From contig NZ_VUKE01000023.1 of NCBI RefSeq assembly GCF_009193175.1, positions 1 through 59,961 of the forward strand: a stretch of DNA of 59,961 bases, in the 5' to 3' direction. The position numbers and the translations under genes are program-made. A model generated the notes under the pieces. It did no database searches, was not told the DNA's origin, and saw only the letters and a list, made by a program, of their open reading frames with translations. Source of the DNA: Georgenia ruanii. GTDB taxonomy: Bacteria; Actinomycetota; Actinomycetes; Actinomycetales; Actinomycetaceae. Position 1 is the first letter of the stretch. Each line of letters opens with the position of its first letter. Positions 15,435-25,030 of the stretch are shown in pieces.

Positions 15435-16706
15435 GTGACTCCCCCACCCGGCCGCCTGGTGCGGCGCCTCGGCCTGCCCGACGCGATCGTCATCGGCCTC
15501 GCGTCGATGATCGGGGCCGGCGTCTTCGCCGTCTTCGCCCCCGCCGCCCAGGCCGCCGGGTCGTGGCTGCTCGCCGGGCTCGCCCTGGCCCTCGTCGTCG
15601 CCACGTGCAACGCCACGTCGACGGCGCAGCTCGCCGCCACCTACCCCACCTCCGGCGGCACGTACGTCTACGGCCGCACGCAGCTCGGGCCGTGGTGGGG
15701 CTTCGCGGCCGGCTGGTCCTTCGTCATCGGCAAGACCGCCTCGTGCGCGGCGATGGCCACGACGTTCGCGGCCTACACGGTGCCCGGGCCCTGGCAGCGG
15801 CCGGTCGCGGCGGTGGCCGTGCTGGCGCTGACGGCGGTGAGCTGGCGGGGCATCACCCGCACGGCCGGGCTCGCCCGGGTCCTGGTCGCCGTCGTCCTGG
15901 TGGCCCTGGCCGTGGCGGTCCTCGGCGCGCTGCTCGGCGGCGCGGAGCCGCCGGCCGGCGCCGGGGGCGGCGCGGCGCCCGGGCCGCAGGGGGTGCTCCA
16001 GGCCGCCGGGCTGATCTTCTTCGCCTTCGCCGGGTACGCGCGCGTGGCCACGCTCGGCGAGGAGGTCCGGGAGCCCGCGCGGACCATCCCGCGCGCCATC
16101 GTGACCACGCTGGCGCTGGTCGCCGTGCTGTACGCCGTCGTCGCGCTGACGCTCCTGCACGTGCTCGGCCCGGCCGGGCTGGCCGCCTCCCACGCCCCGC
16201 TCGCCGACGCCGTCGCCGGGGGCTCGGCGTCGTGGGCGGTGCCGGTCGTGCGGGTGGGTGCCGCGGCCGCGAGCCTGGGCGCGCTGCTCGCCCTGCTCGC
16301 CGGCGTCGCCCGGACCGGCCTGGCGATGGCCCGGGAGGGCGACCTGCCCCGTGGCCTGGCCGCGGTCCACCCACGCTTCCACGTCCCGCACCGGGCGGAG
16401 GCCGCGGTCGGGGCGTGCGTGGCCGTCGCCGTGCTCCTGGTGGACCTGCGCGAGCTCATCGGGTTCAGCTCCACCGGGGTGCTGCTCTACTACGCCGTCG
16501 CCAACCTCGCCGCCCTCACCCAGGGGCCCGGGCAGCGGCGCTACCCGCGGGCGCTGCAGGTGCTCGGCGTCGTGGGCTGCGTGGTGCTCGTCCTCACGCT
16601 GCCCCCGGCGTCCCTGCTCGCCGGTCTCGCGGTGCTCGCCGCCGGGCTGCTGGCGCGGGCGCTGGTGCGCCGCCGGCGGCCCCCGGCGCCTACCCTCGGC
16701 CCATGA
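15435..16706 (+). CDS. APC-family amino acid permease
   Basis: 423-residue transporter with about twelve membrane segments. The APC signature starts in TM1 (LPDAIVIGLASMIGAGVFAVFAPAA, with the GAG substrate-backbone loop). TM3 and TM6 carry TYPTSGGTYVYGR and FFAFAGYARVATLGEEVREPARTIPRAI, typical of the basic and cationic amino acid transporter branch. The substrate is not predictable. It overlaps the next gene by 4 bp (ATGA), so the two are probably co-translated. The GTG start is set by the leaderless promoter. Confidence 0.85.
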   Translation: MTPPPGRLVRRLGLPDAIVIGLASMIGAGVFAVFAPAAQAAGSWLLAGLALALVVATCNATSTAQLAATYPTSGGTYVYGRTQLGPWWGFAAGWSFVIGKTASCAAMATTFAAYTVPGPWQRPVAAVAVLALTAVSWRGITRTAGLARVLVAVVLVALAVAVLGALLGGAEPPAGAGGGAAPGPQGVLQAAGLIFFAFAGYARVATLGEEVREPARTIPRAIVTTLALVAVLYAVVALTLLHVLGPAGLAASHAPLADAVAGGSASWAVPVVRVGAAAASLGALLALLAGVARTGLAMAREGDLPRGLAAVHPRFHVPHRAEAAVGACVAVAVLLVDLRELIGFSSTGVLLYYAVANLAALTQGPGQRRYPRALQVLGVVGCVVLVLTLPPASLLAGLAVLAAGLLARALVRRRRPPAPTLGP

Positions 16707-17929
16707 CCGCGCCCGTCCCCGACCCCGCCGCTCCCCCGGCCGCCGCCAGTCGGCCCGCCGAGGGCGCCCCACCGCGGCCCGCGTCGGCAGCGGCGCGACA
16801 GCCGCGGACGCCTGGCGCCCCGCCCGCCGACCGTCCGGCCGCGCCGGCGCGCCGCCTGGTCGGCATCGACCTGGCGCGCGGCCTGGCCATCGTGGGGATG
16901 TTCGTGGCGCACCTGGGGGCGGACGGCCCGGACGGGGCGCACGACCCGGCGTGGTTCGTGCTCGCCGACGGCCGCTCCGCCGCGCTGTTCGCGCTCCTCG
17001 CCGGGCTCTCCCTGGCCCTGAGCAGCGGCCGCGAGCGCCTGCCGACCGGACTGGCCCTCCTCCACGCCCGGATGACCACCCTGGTGCGCGCCGGGCTGCT
17101 CCTGCTGCTCGGGTGGGTCCTCGTGGCCCTGGGCACCCCGGTCGCGGTGATCCTGCCCGCCTACGCGGTCCTGTTCCTCCTCGCCCTGCCCGTCCTCGGC
17201 GTGCGGCGGCGGTGGCTGCTGCTCGCGGCCGGCGTCGCGGCGGTCGTCTCGCCCACCCTCGTCGCGCTCGTCGCCGTGCCCGACGGCGGCCCGAGCCTGG
17301 CCGCCCGCCTCAGCGGGATGGCCGACCCGGTGCACCTGCCGGGCGACGAGCTCGTCACCGGGTACTACCCGGCAATGGTCTACCTCGTCTACCTGCTGCT
17401 CGGGCTCGCCCTCGGGCGCAGCGACCTCACCCGGGCGCGCACCCAGGCCCGGCTCGTCGTCGTCGGCGTGGGGCTGGCCGCGCTGGGCTGGGGGCTCTCC
17501 CGGCTGGCCCTGGACGCCGTTGGGCCGGACGCCTCCCCGCTGACCCTCCACCTGCTCAGCGGCGCCGCGCACGAGGACACCACGCTGGAGGTCGTGGGCA
17601 ACTGCGGCACGGCCCTCGCCGTCATCGGGGTCTTCCTGCTCCTGACGCGGCCCACGCCCGCGGGCCGGGCCGCCGGCGCGGTGCTCAGCCCCCTGGCCGC
17701 GGCGGGGTCGATGAGCCTGACGCTCTACACCGCGCAGATCGTGGCGATCTTCGTCCTGGGCGACCAGGTCGTGTGGGCGCCGACGTCCAACGCGGTGCTG
17801 GTCTGGTTCCTGGTGCTGGCGCTGGCCGGGGCCTGGCTGTGGCGGCGCCAGGTCGGCCAGGGGCCGCTCGAGCGCGGCCTGGCCGCGGCCGCGCGCGCCG
17901 TCGCCGGGCCCCGCCCGGCCACGCCATAG
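16703..17929 (+). CDS. DUF418/DUF1624-type multi-TM membrane protein (acyltransferase-like)
   Basis: 408 residues. A Pro/Ala-rich cytoplasmic N-terminus of about 50 residues is followed by RLVGIDLARGLAIVGMFVAHLG, the start of the heparan-alpha-glucosaminide N-acetyltransferase-like (DUF1624) fold. About ten membrane helices follow, with a DUF418-like C-terminal AAAGSMSLTLYTAQI. Relatives move acyl groups across membranes, but specificity is unknown. The ATG overlaps the permease stop and also has TACCCT 6 nt upstream, so it may have its own leaderless transcript. Confidence 0.7.
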   Translation: MTAPVPDPAAPPAAASRPAEGAPPRPASAAARQPRTPGAPPADRPAAPARRLVGIDLARGLAIVGMFVAHLGADGPDGAHDPAWFVLADGRSAALFALLAGLSLALSSGRERLPTGLALLHARMTTLVRAGLLLLLGWVLVALGTPVAVILPAYAVLFLLALPVLGVRRRWLLLAAGVAAVVSPTLVALVAVPDGGPSLAARLSGMADPVHLPGDELVTGYYPAMVYLVYLLLGLALGRSDLTRARTQARLVVVGVGLAALGWGLSRLALDAVGPDASPLTLHLLSGAAHEDTTLEVVGNCGTALAVIGVFLLLTRPTPAGRAAGAVLSPLAAAGSMSLTLYTAQIVAIFVLGDQVVWAPTSNAVLVWFLVLALAGAWLWRRQVGQGPLERGLAAAARAVAGPRPATP

Positions 17930-17970
17930 CGCCGCTCGGGGGGCCGCCTCGCACCGCCGGGCCGCACCCC

Positions 17971-19428
17971 TCAGCGCGCGGCGGGCACCGGCTCACCGGA
18001 CCAGACGTCCCCGGGCAGCGGGGCCGGCAGGTCCGCGGGCGCGGCGACGAACCGGGGCTCGGCCGCCCGCCGCCGCTCGGGGGCGACGGCGGCGCGCTGG
18101 CGCTCGTAGTCGCGCAGCACCGCCGCCACCCACGGCGCCAGGCGCACGAGCGCGACGAGGTTGACCACGGTGATGACCGCCATGGCGGTGTCCATCAGCG
18201 TCCAGACGGTCTGCAGCGCGAGCAGGGCGCCGACGCCGGTGGTGAGGACGACGACGCCGCGCAGCACCCGCCGGGCGGGGGCGCCGGCGCGCAGGAAGTC
18301 CATGTTGACCTCGGCGTAGGCGAAGGCGCCCAGGATCGAGGAGAAGCCGAAGAAGAAGATCATCACCGTCATCGGCCAGGCCGTCCACGCCCCGAGCTGG
18401 CTGGTCACCGCCGTGGTGGTCAGCTCCGCGCCGGCCTCGACGGGGGTGGCGCCCGGGACGAACACGCTGGCACCGGTGGCCAGGATGATGAACGCCGTCG
18501 AGGTGCACACGAACATCGTGTCCACGAAGACGCCGAGGGACTGGATGAGGCCCTGCTGCACCGGGTGGGCGACGGTGGCGGTGGCCGCGGCGTTGGGGTT
18601 GGTGCCCATGCCGGCCTCGTTGGAGAACAGCCCGCGGCGCACCCCGTTGAGCACGGCGGCGACGACGCCGCCGCCCACTCCGGCCAGGCCGGCCCGCAGC
18701 CCGAAGGCGCCGGCGAAGATGTCGGCGAAGAACTGGGGCACCGCGTCGAGGTTGAGGACGATGACGGCGGCCGCGGTGGCGACGTAGGCCAACGCCATCG
18801 CCGGGGTCATCACCTCCGCGACCCGGGCGACCAGCTTGACCCCGCCGAAGACGACGAGCGCGGTGAGCACGACGAGGACCAGCCCGCTGACCCAGGTAGG
18901 CACGCCGTGGGAGTGCTGCACGGTCATGGAGATGGTGTTGGCCTGCACCATCGGCATGGCCACCGCCATGGACAGCACCAGCAGGACGGCGAAGACCGTG
19001 CCCCAGCGGCGCGAGCCCAGGCCGCGGGCGATGTAGTAGGCCGGCCCGCCGCGGAACGTGCCGTCGGTGGCCCGGACCTTGAACACCTGCGCCAGGGTGG
19101 CCTCGGCGAACGACGTCGCCATGCCGACCAGGGAGACGAGCCACATCCAGAAGATCGCGCCCGGCCCGCCGAGGATCAGCGCGAGCGCCACCCCGGTGAT
19201 GTTGCCGATGCCGATGCGGGTGGCCATGCCGATGGCGAAGGCCTGGAAGGAGGAGATGCCGCCGTCGGCGCCGCGGCGCGAGCGCGTGACGTAGGCGAGC
19301 ATCTGCGGGAAGAGCCGGACCTGCACCGCGCGCGTGCGCCACGTCATGACGATGCCCACCAGCACCAGCAGGCCGATGAGCACGTATGTGTAGACGGCGT
19401 CGTTGACGGCGGTGAGCAGGTCGGTCAT
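17971..19428 (-). CDS. Alanine/glycine:cation symporter (AGCS family)
   Basis: 485-residue sodium- or proton-coupled transporter for alanine or glycine with eleven or so membrane segments. Family marks are SSFQAFAIGMATRIGIGNITGVALAL, PGAIFWMWLVSLVGMATSFAEATLAQVFK, GGPAYYI and GLFSNEAGMGTNPNAAATA. The C-terminus is a charged cytoplasmic tail. A short inverted repeat CGATCGCCGTCGATCG (19471-19486) lies in its upstream gap and could be an operator. It converges on the DUF418 gene. Confidence 0.9.
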   Translation of the reverse strand: MTDLLTAVNDAVYTYVLIGLLVLVGIVMTWRTRAVQVRLFPQMLAYVTRSRRGADGGISSFQAFAIGMATRIGIGNITGVALALILGGPGAIFWMWLVSLVGMATSFAEATLAQVFKVRATDGTFRGGPAYYIARGLGSRRWGTVFAVLLVLSMAVAMPMVQANTISMTVQHSHGVPTWVSGLVLVVLTALVVFGGVKLVARVAEVMTPAMALAYVATAAAVIVLNLDAVPQFFADIFAGAFGLRAGLAGVGGGVVAAVLNGVRRGLFSNEAGMGTNPNAAATATVAHPVQQGLIQSLGVFVDTMFVCTSTAFIILATGASVFVPGATPVEAGAELTTTAVTSQLGAWTAWPMTVMIFFFGFSSILGAFAYAEVNMDFLRAGAPARRVLRGVVVLTTGVGALLALQTVWTLMDTAMAVITVVNLVALVRLAPWVAAVLRDYERQRAAVAPERRRAAEPRFVAAPADLPAPLPGDVWSGEPVPAAR

Positions 19429-19537
19429 GCAGGTTCCGTTCGCCGGGCGCCCGGCCCGTCCGGCCGGACACGATCGCCGTCGATCGTAGGAGTAACGGAA
19501 GGCCCGCGTCGTGTGAGATCCGCCCCACCCGCCCCGC

Positions 19538-20938
19538 TCAGTCCCCCGGCGCCGCCGTCCCGCCCGGCCCCATCGCCCGCGCCGCGCCCGGCCGGGCCAC
19601 CATGACGACGAGCCCGACGACGAACCACACCGCGGCGATGGCCAGGGCCAGCCGGCTCGCCTCCACCAGCACGGCGAGGATGATCAGGGCGCCGACGAGC
19701 GGGACGACGACGTCGCGGGCCCCGAGCGTCGTCCGCCGCGCGTAGCCCACCACCGAGGCGTGGAGGAAGAGGAAGGCCACCAGCGCGCCGACGGTGACCA
19801 TGGAGGAGAGCACGTCCAGCCCGTTCGCCCGGGTGGCGGCCAGGGTGGCGATGACCAGCGTGACGACGGCGGAGAGCAGGATCGCGTTGCGCGGGGTGTG
19901 CCCGGTGGCGCCCAGGCGCGCCAGCCCCGGCGGCAGCGCCCGCTCGCGGCCCATCGCGAACAGCAGGCGCGCGACGGCCGCCTGGGCCACCAGCGCGGAG
20001 AACACCGGCCCGACGGCCCGCACCACCGTGACCACCGAGCCGAACCAGGTCCCGATCGAGGCGTCGAGCATCGTGTAGAACGCGGTGCCCTGCGCCGCCG
20101 GGTCCGCCTGGAGCTGCGCGGGGCTCACCGGGCTGAGCAGCGCCCCGAGGTAGGTCTGGACGATGAAGAGCACGCCGGCGAGCACCAGGCAGAACTGCAG
20201 CGCCCGGCCGACGTCGCGGGTCGAGCCCGTGGTCTCCTCCGCGAAGGTCGCGATGGCGTCGAAGCCGAGGAAGGCCAGCACCGCCACGGAGGCGGCCCCG
20301 ATCACCCCGGCGGCGTCGAACCCGCCCACCCCGGTCAGCGGGGTGAGCCAGCCGCGGCTGGGCCCGTGCTGGACGAGGAAGACGACGGCGAGGACCACGA
20401 ACGCGGCGAGCACGGCGAGCTCGACCGCGAGCATGACCAGGCCCACGTGCGCCGCGAGCCGGACCCCGCACAGGTTGAGCCCGGTGATGAGCACGACCGC
20501 GGCGACGGTGAACACCCACACCGGCACCGCCGGGACGAGCGCGTGGCAGGCCAGCCCGGCGAACAGCGAGGCCAGGGCCGGGATGAAGAGGTAGTCGAGG
20601 GTGATCATCCAGCCGGCGACGAAGCCCGAGCGCGGGCCCAGCCCGGCCGATGCGTAGGCGTAGACCGACCCCGCCCGGGGCACCGCGTGGGACATCCGGG
20701 CGTAGGACCAGGCCGTGAAGGACATGGCGATCGTGGCGACGACGAAGACGACGGCGATGGCGCCGCCGCTGCGCGCGTCGAGCACCCCGAAGGTGCCCAT
20801 CGGCGCCGTGACACCGATGAACAGCAGCCCGTAGACGACGAGGTCACGCCAGGAGAGCACCCGCAGCAGGCCGCCGGGCGTGCTCGTCTCCGCCGGCCCG
20901 CCGGGCCGTCCCGCTCCCGCCGCAGACGTCGCACCCAC
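19538..20938 (-). CDS. APC-family amino acid permease
   Basis: About 466 residues with twelve predicted membrane segments. The order VLSWRDLVVYGLLFIGVTAPMG, the PRAGSVYAYA loop and LGFDAIATFAEETTGSTRDVGRA (TM6 region) places it in the amino acid/putrescine APC branch resembling PuuP-type importers. The GTG at 20938 is preferred because TAACCT ends 7 nt upstream, making a leaderless start. A longer in-frame GTG start at 20968 would put that promoter inside the gene. Confidence 0.82.
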   Translation of the reverse strand: MGATSAAGAGRPGGPAETSTPGGLLRVLSWRDLVVYGLLFIGVTAPMGTFGVLDARSGGAIAVVFVVATIAMSFTAWSYARMSHAVPRAGSVYAYASAGLGPRSGFVAGWMITLDYLFIPALASLFAGLACHALVPAVPVWVFTVAAVVLITGLNLCGVRLAAHVGLVMLAVELAVLAAFVVLAVVFLVQHGPSRGWLTPLTGVGGFDAAGVIGAASVAVLAFLGFDAIATFAEETTGSTRDVGRALQFCLVLAGVLFIVQTYLGALLSPVSPAQLQADPAAQGTAFYTMLDASIGTWFGSVVTVVRAVGPVFSALVAQAAVARLLFAMGRERALPPGLARLGATGHTPRNAILLSAVVTLVIATLAATRANGLDVLSSMVTVGALVAFLFLHASVVGYARRTTLGARDVVVPLVGALIILAVLVEASRLALAIAAVWFVVGLVVMVARPGAARAMGPGGTAAPGD

Positions 20939-20992
20939 ATCCACGAGGTTAGGGACGCCGTCGGCCACGGGCGCGCCGGGGGCGGGCGGACG

Positions 20993-21095
20993 GCGGGTGG
21001 CGCCCTCGCCTGGGCGGCGCGGCGGGTGGCGCCCTCGCCTGCGCGGCGCGGCAGGTGGCGCCCTCGCCTGCGCGGCGCGGCAGGCGGCCCCGCGG
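20993..21095. repeat. 29-bp minisatellite (three copies plus a partial)
   Basis: Head-to-tail copies at 20993-21021, 21022-21050 and 21051-21079 begin GC[G/A]GGTGGCGCCCTCGCCTG, with a partial copy to about 21095. They differ by one to three bases. The array separates two divergently transcribed genes. Confidence 0.9.
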
Positions 21096-21186
21096 AACGG
21101 GCCACCCAGGGACAGGCTGATGGAGCAGACGCATCGTCTGGCGCCAGGTGACGATCGGCCGGGCGGCCCAGTGAGAGGATCGGGGG

Positions 21187-23850
21187 ATGCCGCTGCCCAG
21201 CCTCAACCTCGTGCTCGACGACCTCCTCCCGGAGGACACCGCGGCGCGCCCGGACGCCGACGCGATCTACGAGGCGTTCGAGTCCTGGGCCACGAGCTCG
21301 GGCCTGACGCTCTACCCGCACCAGGAGGAGGCGGTGATGGAGCTGGTCTCCGGCTCCCACGTCATCCTCGCCACCCCCACCGGCTCGGGGAAGTCGCTGG
21401 TGGCCATGGGGGCCCTGTTCACCGCCCTGGCCACCGGCCGCACCGGGTACTACACCGCCCCGCTCAAGGCGCTGGTGTCGGAGAAGTTCTTCGACCTCGT
21501 CGACCTGTTCGGCTCGGCCAACGTCGGGATGGTCACCGGCGACTCCGCCATCAACCCCGACGCGCCGATCATCTGCTGCACCGCAGAGATCCTCGCCAAC
21601 CAGGCCCTGCGCGACGGCGCGGCCACCGACGCCGGCGTCGTCGTCATGGACGAGTTCCACTTCTACGCCGACCCGCAGCGCGGCTGGGCCTGGCAGGTGC
21701 CGCTGCTCGAACTGCCCGGCACCCAGTTCCTCCTCATGAGCGCCACCCTCGGGGACGTCTCGTTCTTCGTGCGCGACCTGCAGCGGCGCACCGGCAAGGA
21801 CGTCGCCGTCGTCGACCAGGCCGAGCGGCCGGTGCCGCTGACCTACTCCTACTCCGTCGAGCCCATCCAGGACCTGCTCCTCGAGCTCGTCCAGACCCAC
21901 CGCGCCCCGGTGTACGTGGTCCACTTCGCGCAGAAGGACGCCGTCGAGCGCGCCCAGTCCCTCACCTCGGTGCAGGTGGCCACCCGCGAGCAGCGCGACC
22001 GGGTCGCCGCCGCCATCGGAGACTTCCGCTTCGGGCCCGGCTTCGGCGCGATCCTGTCCCGGCTGCTGCGCCACGGGGTGGGCGTGCACCACGCGGGGAT
22101 GCTGCCGCGCTACCGCCGCCTCGTCGAGCGGCTCACCCAGGCGGGCCTGCTCGGGGTCATCTGCGGCACCGACACCCTCGGGGTGGGCATCAACGTCCCC
22201 ATCCGCACCGTGGTGCTCACCTCGCTGACGAAGTTCGACGGCGAGAAGTCCCGCCACCTCAGCGCGCGGGAGTTCCACCAGATCGCCGGGCGGGCCGGCC
22301 GGGCGGGGTTCGACACCACCGGGGAGGTTCTCGTCCAGGCCCCCGAGCACGTCATCGAGAACGCCAAGGCCCTGGCCAAGGCGGGCGACGACGAGCGCAA
22401 GCGGCGCAAGATCGTGCGCAAGAAGGCCCCCGCCGGGGTGGTGAACTGGACGGACAAGACCTTCGAGCGGCTGCGCGACGCCCCGCCCGAGCCGCTGACC
22501 AGCCAGTTCCGGGTCACCCACACCATGGTGCTGTCGGTGCTGGCCCGCCCGGGCGACCCGGTGGCGGCGATGTACCGGCTGGTCACCGACAACCACGAGC
22601 CGCCGACCGAGCGCAACCCGCACCTGCGGCGGGCCATCGAGATCTACCGGTCGCTGCGCGCCGCGGGCGTCGTCGAGCACGCCGACGCCGCCTGGCGCCG
22701 GGCCCACCCCGGCGAGTCCTACGTGCGGCTGACGGTGGACCTGCCCCGGGACTTCGCGCTCAACGCCCCGCTGTCCCCCTTCGCGCTGGCGGCGCTGGAG
22801 CTGCTGGACCGGGAGTCGCCCGACTTCGCCCTCGATGTCGTCTCCGTCATCGAGGCCACCCTGGAGGACCCGCGGCCGCTGCTGTACGCCCAGCAGCGCG
22901 AGGCCAAGGGCGAGGCCGTGGGGGCGATGAAGGCCGAGGGCATCGAGTACGAGGAGCGCATGGCGCTGCTCGAGGACGTCACCTGGCCCCGGCCGCTGGC
23001 GGGCATGCTCGAGGCGGCGTTGGCCACCTACCGGCAGACCAACCCGTGGGTGTCCGACTTCGAGCTGCAGCCGAAGTCGGTGGTGCGCGAGATGGTCGAG
23101 CAGGCGATGACCTTCTCCGAGCTGGTCTCGCGCTACCAGCTCGCCCGTTCCGAGGGCGTGGTGCTGCGCTACCTCACCGACGCCTACCGGGCGCTGCGCC
23201 AGGTGGTGCCCGACTGGGCGCGCACCGAGGAGGTCGTGGCGATCATCGACTGGCTCGGCGACCTGGTGCGCTCGGTGGACTCCTCGCTGCTGGACGAGTG
23301 GGAGGCGCTCTCCGCCGGCGCCGCGGCCGCCGAGGGCGTGCTCGTGGTGCCCGAGGAGGCCGACGTCGAGGTCACCGAGCGGCGCTTCGGCGAGGGGCCC
23401 GACGGCGAGATCGCGTTCACCCGCAACCGGCACGCGTTCCGGGTGGCGGTGCGCAACGCGCTCTTCCGCCGGGTGGACGCGCTGGGCCGCGAGGCCTACG
23501 TCGCCCTGGGGCACCTGGACGGCGACTCCGGGTGGGACGCCGAGCGCTGGGAGCAGGCGATGGCGCCGTACTGGGCCGAGTACGACTGGCTGGGCACCGG
23601 GCCGGAGGCCCGGGCCGCCGCGCTGGTCGCGATCGACGAGCAGCCCACCGACGCCGACCTGCCCCGCGCCCTGGCGGACGGCCACCTCGGCGACCTGGCC
23701 GCCGGCGCCGAGCGGGTGTGGCTGGCCCGGCAGACGTTCGACGACCCCGCCGGCGACCACGACTGGGGCCTGACGGCGCTGGTGGACCTGGACGCCTCGG
23801 ACGCCGCGGGCGCGCCGGTGATCCGCATCCTCGACCTGGGCCCCCGCTGA
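21187..23850 (+). CDS. DEAD/DEAH-box helicase with DUF3516 (Ski2-like)
   Basis: 887-residue ATP-dependent helicase of an actinobacterial family. The first RecA domain has Walker A ATPTGSGKS (about 61-69), motif II DEFH, and SATLG (motif III). The second has GVGVHHAGMLPRYR, GTDTLGVGINVPIRTVV and the motif VI segment QIAGRAGR. The C-terminal DUF3516 half (about 430-887) is all-alpha and conserved in length. Homology to Ski2/Mtr4-like enzymes suggests RNA unwinding, though the substrate is not shown. The ATG is spaced 5 nt from GAGGAT, so a weak leaderless start or no Shine-Dalgarno applies. Confidence 0.9.
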   Translation: MPLPSLNLVLDDLLPEDTAARPDADAIYEAFESWATSSGLTLYPHQEEAVMELVSGSHVILATPTGSGKSLVAMGALFTALATGRTGYYTAPLKALVSEKFFDLVDLFGSANVGMVTGDSAINPDAPIICCTAEILANQALRDGAATDAGVVVMDEFHFYADPQRGWAWQVPLLELPGTQFLLMSATLGDVSFFVRDLQRRTGKDVAVVDQAERPVPLTYSYSVEPIQDLLLELVQTHRAPVYVVHFAQKDAVERAQSLTSVQVATREQRDRVAAAIGDFRFGPGFGAILSRLLRHGVGVHHAGMLPRYRRLVERLTQAGLLGVICGTDTLGVGINVPIRTVVLTSLTKFDGEKSRHLSAREFHQIAGRAGRAGFDTTGEVLVQAPEHVIENAKALAKAGDDERKRRKIVRKKAPAGVVNWTDKTFERLRDAPPEPLTSQFRVTHTMVLSVLARPGDPVAAMYRLVTDNHEPPTERNPHLRRAIEIYRSLRAAGVVEHADAAWRRAHPGESYVRLTVDLPRDFALNAPLSPFALAALELLDRESPDFALDVVSVIEATLEDPRPLLYAQQREAKGEAVGAMKAEGIEYEERMALLEDVTWPRPLAGMLEAALATYRQTNPWVSDFELQPKSVVREMVEQAMTFSELVSRYQLARSEGVVLRYLTDAYRALRQVVPDWARTEEVVAIIDWLGDLVRSVDSSLLDEWEALSAGAAAAEGVLVVPEEADVEVTERRFGEGPDGEIAFTRNRHAFRVAVRNALFRRVDALGREAYVALGHLDGDSGWDAERWEQAMAPYWAEYDWLGTGPEARAAALVAIDEQPTDADLPRALADGHLGDLAAGAERVWLARQTFDDPAGDHDWGLTALVDLDASDAAGAPVIRILDLGPR

Positions 23851-23882
23851 TCCCGTCGTAGCCACGAGACGTCGCCAACCTC

Positions 23883-23977
23883 GTCACGACACGTCACGTC
23901 CGTCACGACACGTCACATCCGTCACGACACGTCACATCCGTCACGACACGTCACATCCGTCAGGACACGTCGCGCGA
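23883..23977. repeat. 19-bp tandem repeats plus scattered GACGTCTC motifs
   Basis: Four copies of a 19-bp unit (GTCACGACACGTCACATCC, the first with GT for AT) start at 23883, 23902, 23921 and 23940. A degenerate fifth starts at 23959. Downstream, GACGTCTC occurs three more times between 24060 and 24115. The array lies between two plus-strand genes. Confidence 0.9.
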
Positions 23978-24145
23978 CGTGCGCCTCCACGGCGTCGGTC
24001 CACCCGGCTGGGACGAGCGGAACGATGAGCCACCACGAGAACCGGGCCCCTCGCGGCAACCATGACGTCTCATGGCGGACCTGACGTCTCGTGACACGAG
24101 TGACGTCTCACCGCGGGGGTGGGTGGGACCTGAGAGCATCACCGC

Positions 24146-24640
24146 GTGGCGAAGAAGAAGCAGCAGGCAGGCACACCGGCGCTGCGCGCGCTGGACGCGG
24201 CCGGCGTGCCGCACCAGGTCCGCGAGTACCAGCACGACCCGCGCAGCCCGCTCGGCTTCGGCGAGGAGGCGGCGGCCCTCCTCGGCGTCGAGCCGGGCCG
24301 GGTGTTCAAGACCTTGGTCGCCAGCGTCGACGGCACGCTGACGGTCGCCGTCGTCCCGGTCACCGGCCAGCTGGACCTCAAGGCCCTGGCGACGGCGGCC
24401 GGCGGCAAGCGGGCGGTCATGGCCGAGGCCGCCGCGGCCGAGCGGGCCACCGGCTACGTCGTCGGCGGCATCTCGCCGCTCGGCCAGCGCACGGCGCTGC
24501 CCACGGTCGTCGACGCCAGCGCCCTGAGCTTCGCCACGGTGCTGGTCAGCGCGGGGCGGCGGGGCCTCGACGTCGAGCTCGCCCCGGGCGACCTCGTCGC
24601 GCTGACCGGGGCCACGGTCGCCGCGGTGGCTCGCACGTGA
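24146..24640 (+). CDS. ybaK: Cys-tRNA(Pro)/Cys-tRNA(Cys) deacylase, YbaK/EbsC family
   Basis: 164-residue single-domain editing enzyme that hydrolyses mischarged Cys-tRNA(Pro). It matches the family over its whole length: TPALRALDAAGVPHQVREYQHD, the LGVEPGRVFKTLV strand with its conserved lysine, KALATAAGGKRAVMAEAAAAERATGYVVGGISPLGQ and the C-terminal SAGRRGLDVELAPGDLVALTGA. The GTG start gives the standard MAKKK N-terminus. It stands alone downstream of the 19-bp repeats. Confidence 0.92.
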   Translation: MAKKKQQAGTPALRALDAAGVPHQVREYQHDPRSPLGFGEEAAALLGVEPGRVFKTLVASVDGTLTVAVVPVTGQLDLKALATAAGGKRAVMAEAAAAERATGYVVGGISPLGQRTALPTVVDASALSFATVLVSAGRRGLDVELAPGDLVALTGATVAAVART

Positions 24641-24659
24641 CGGCGCCGGGCCCCCGGGT

Positions 24660-24961
24660 GCCGGAGCCCGACGTCGCCCGCCACCTCACCGCCGTCGCCC
24701 CCGTCGCGCTCCACGCGGCCACGGTCACCGCGGCCGGCCTCGAGGTGCCGGTCGGCGCAGTTGGAGCAGGCGTTGGGCCGCGACGAACCATCTCGCGAAG
24801 GGGCGTGTCAGGCCAGTCGAGGATCTGGTCGAAATCCTTGTCCACGTGAGGATCTCGTGGGCCTGGCGGCCCCAGAACGCCTCACGGTCGGCGGCCGCCT
24901 CGTCGTAGAGCGGGGGCTTCGCGACCGCCCGGGCCGGCGAGAAGACCCTCCCGGAACTCAT
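24660..24961 (-). pseudogene. acsA: Decayed N-terminal fragment of acetyl-CoA synthetase
   Basis: Read on the minus strand, three frames together restore an Acs N-terminus. DREAFWGRQAHEILTW is in one frame, DFDQILDWPDTP in a second, FARWFVAA back in the first, and NACSNCADRHLEAGRGD in another. These equal the family's FW..QA, PFAKWF.GG and LN..YNC.DRH landmarks in the right order. At least three frameshifts and the loss of the remaining roughly 550 residues show a dead gene. It is head-to-head with the acetate permease gene, the usual partner of acs. Confidence 0.75.
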
Positions 24962-25030
24962 CCTTGCGCCGGGTTTGCCCGCGACTTACCGTCAGAAGTG
25001 TTCCTGCCTGCTGGCGCGAAAGGAGCGATC

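Noticed and set aside
23883-23977. Tandem repeats as a CRISPR array
   Set aside because: Units are contiguous 19-mers with no spacers, and no cas genes are present.
23883-24115. Repeats as replication iterons
   Set aside because: No rep, parA/B or dnaA gene and no AT-rich unwinding element is nearby.
24637-24849. Plus-strand frame overlapping the ybaK stop as a new gene start
   Set aside because: The same DNA encodes recognisable acetyl-CoA synthetase landmarks on the minus strand; the plus frame has no motif and ends abruptly.
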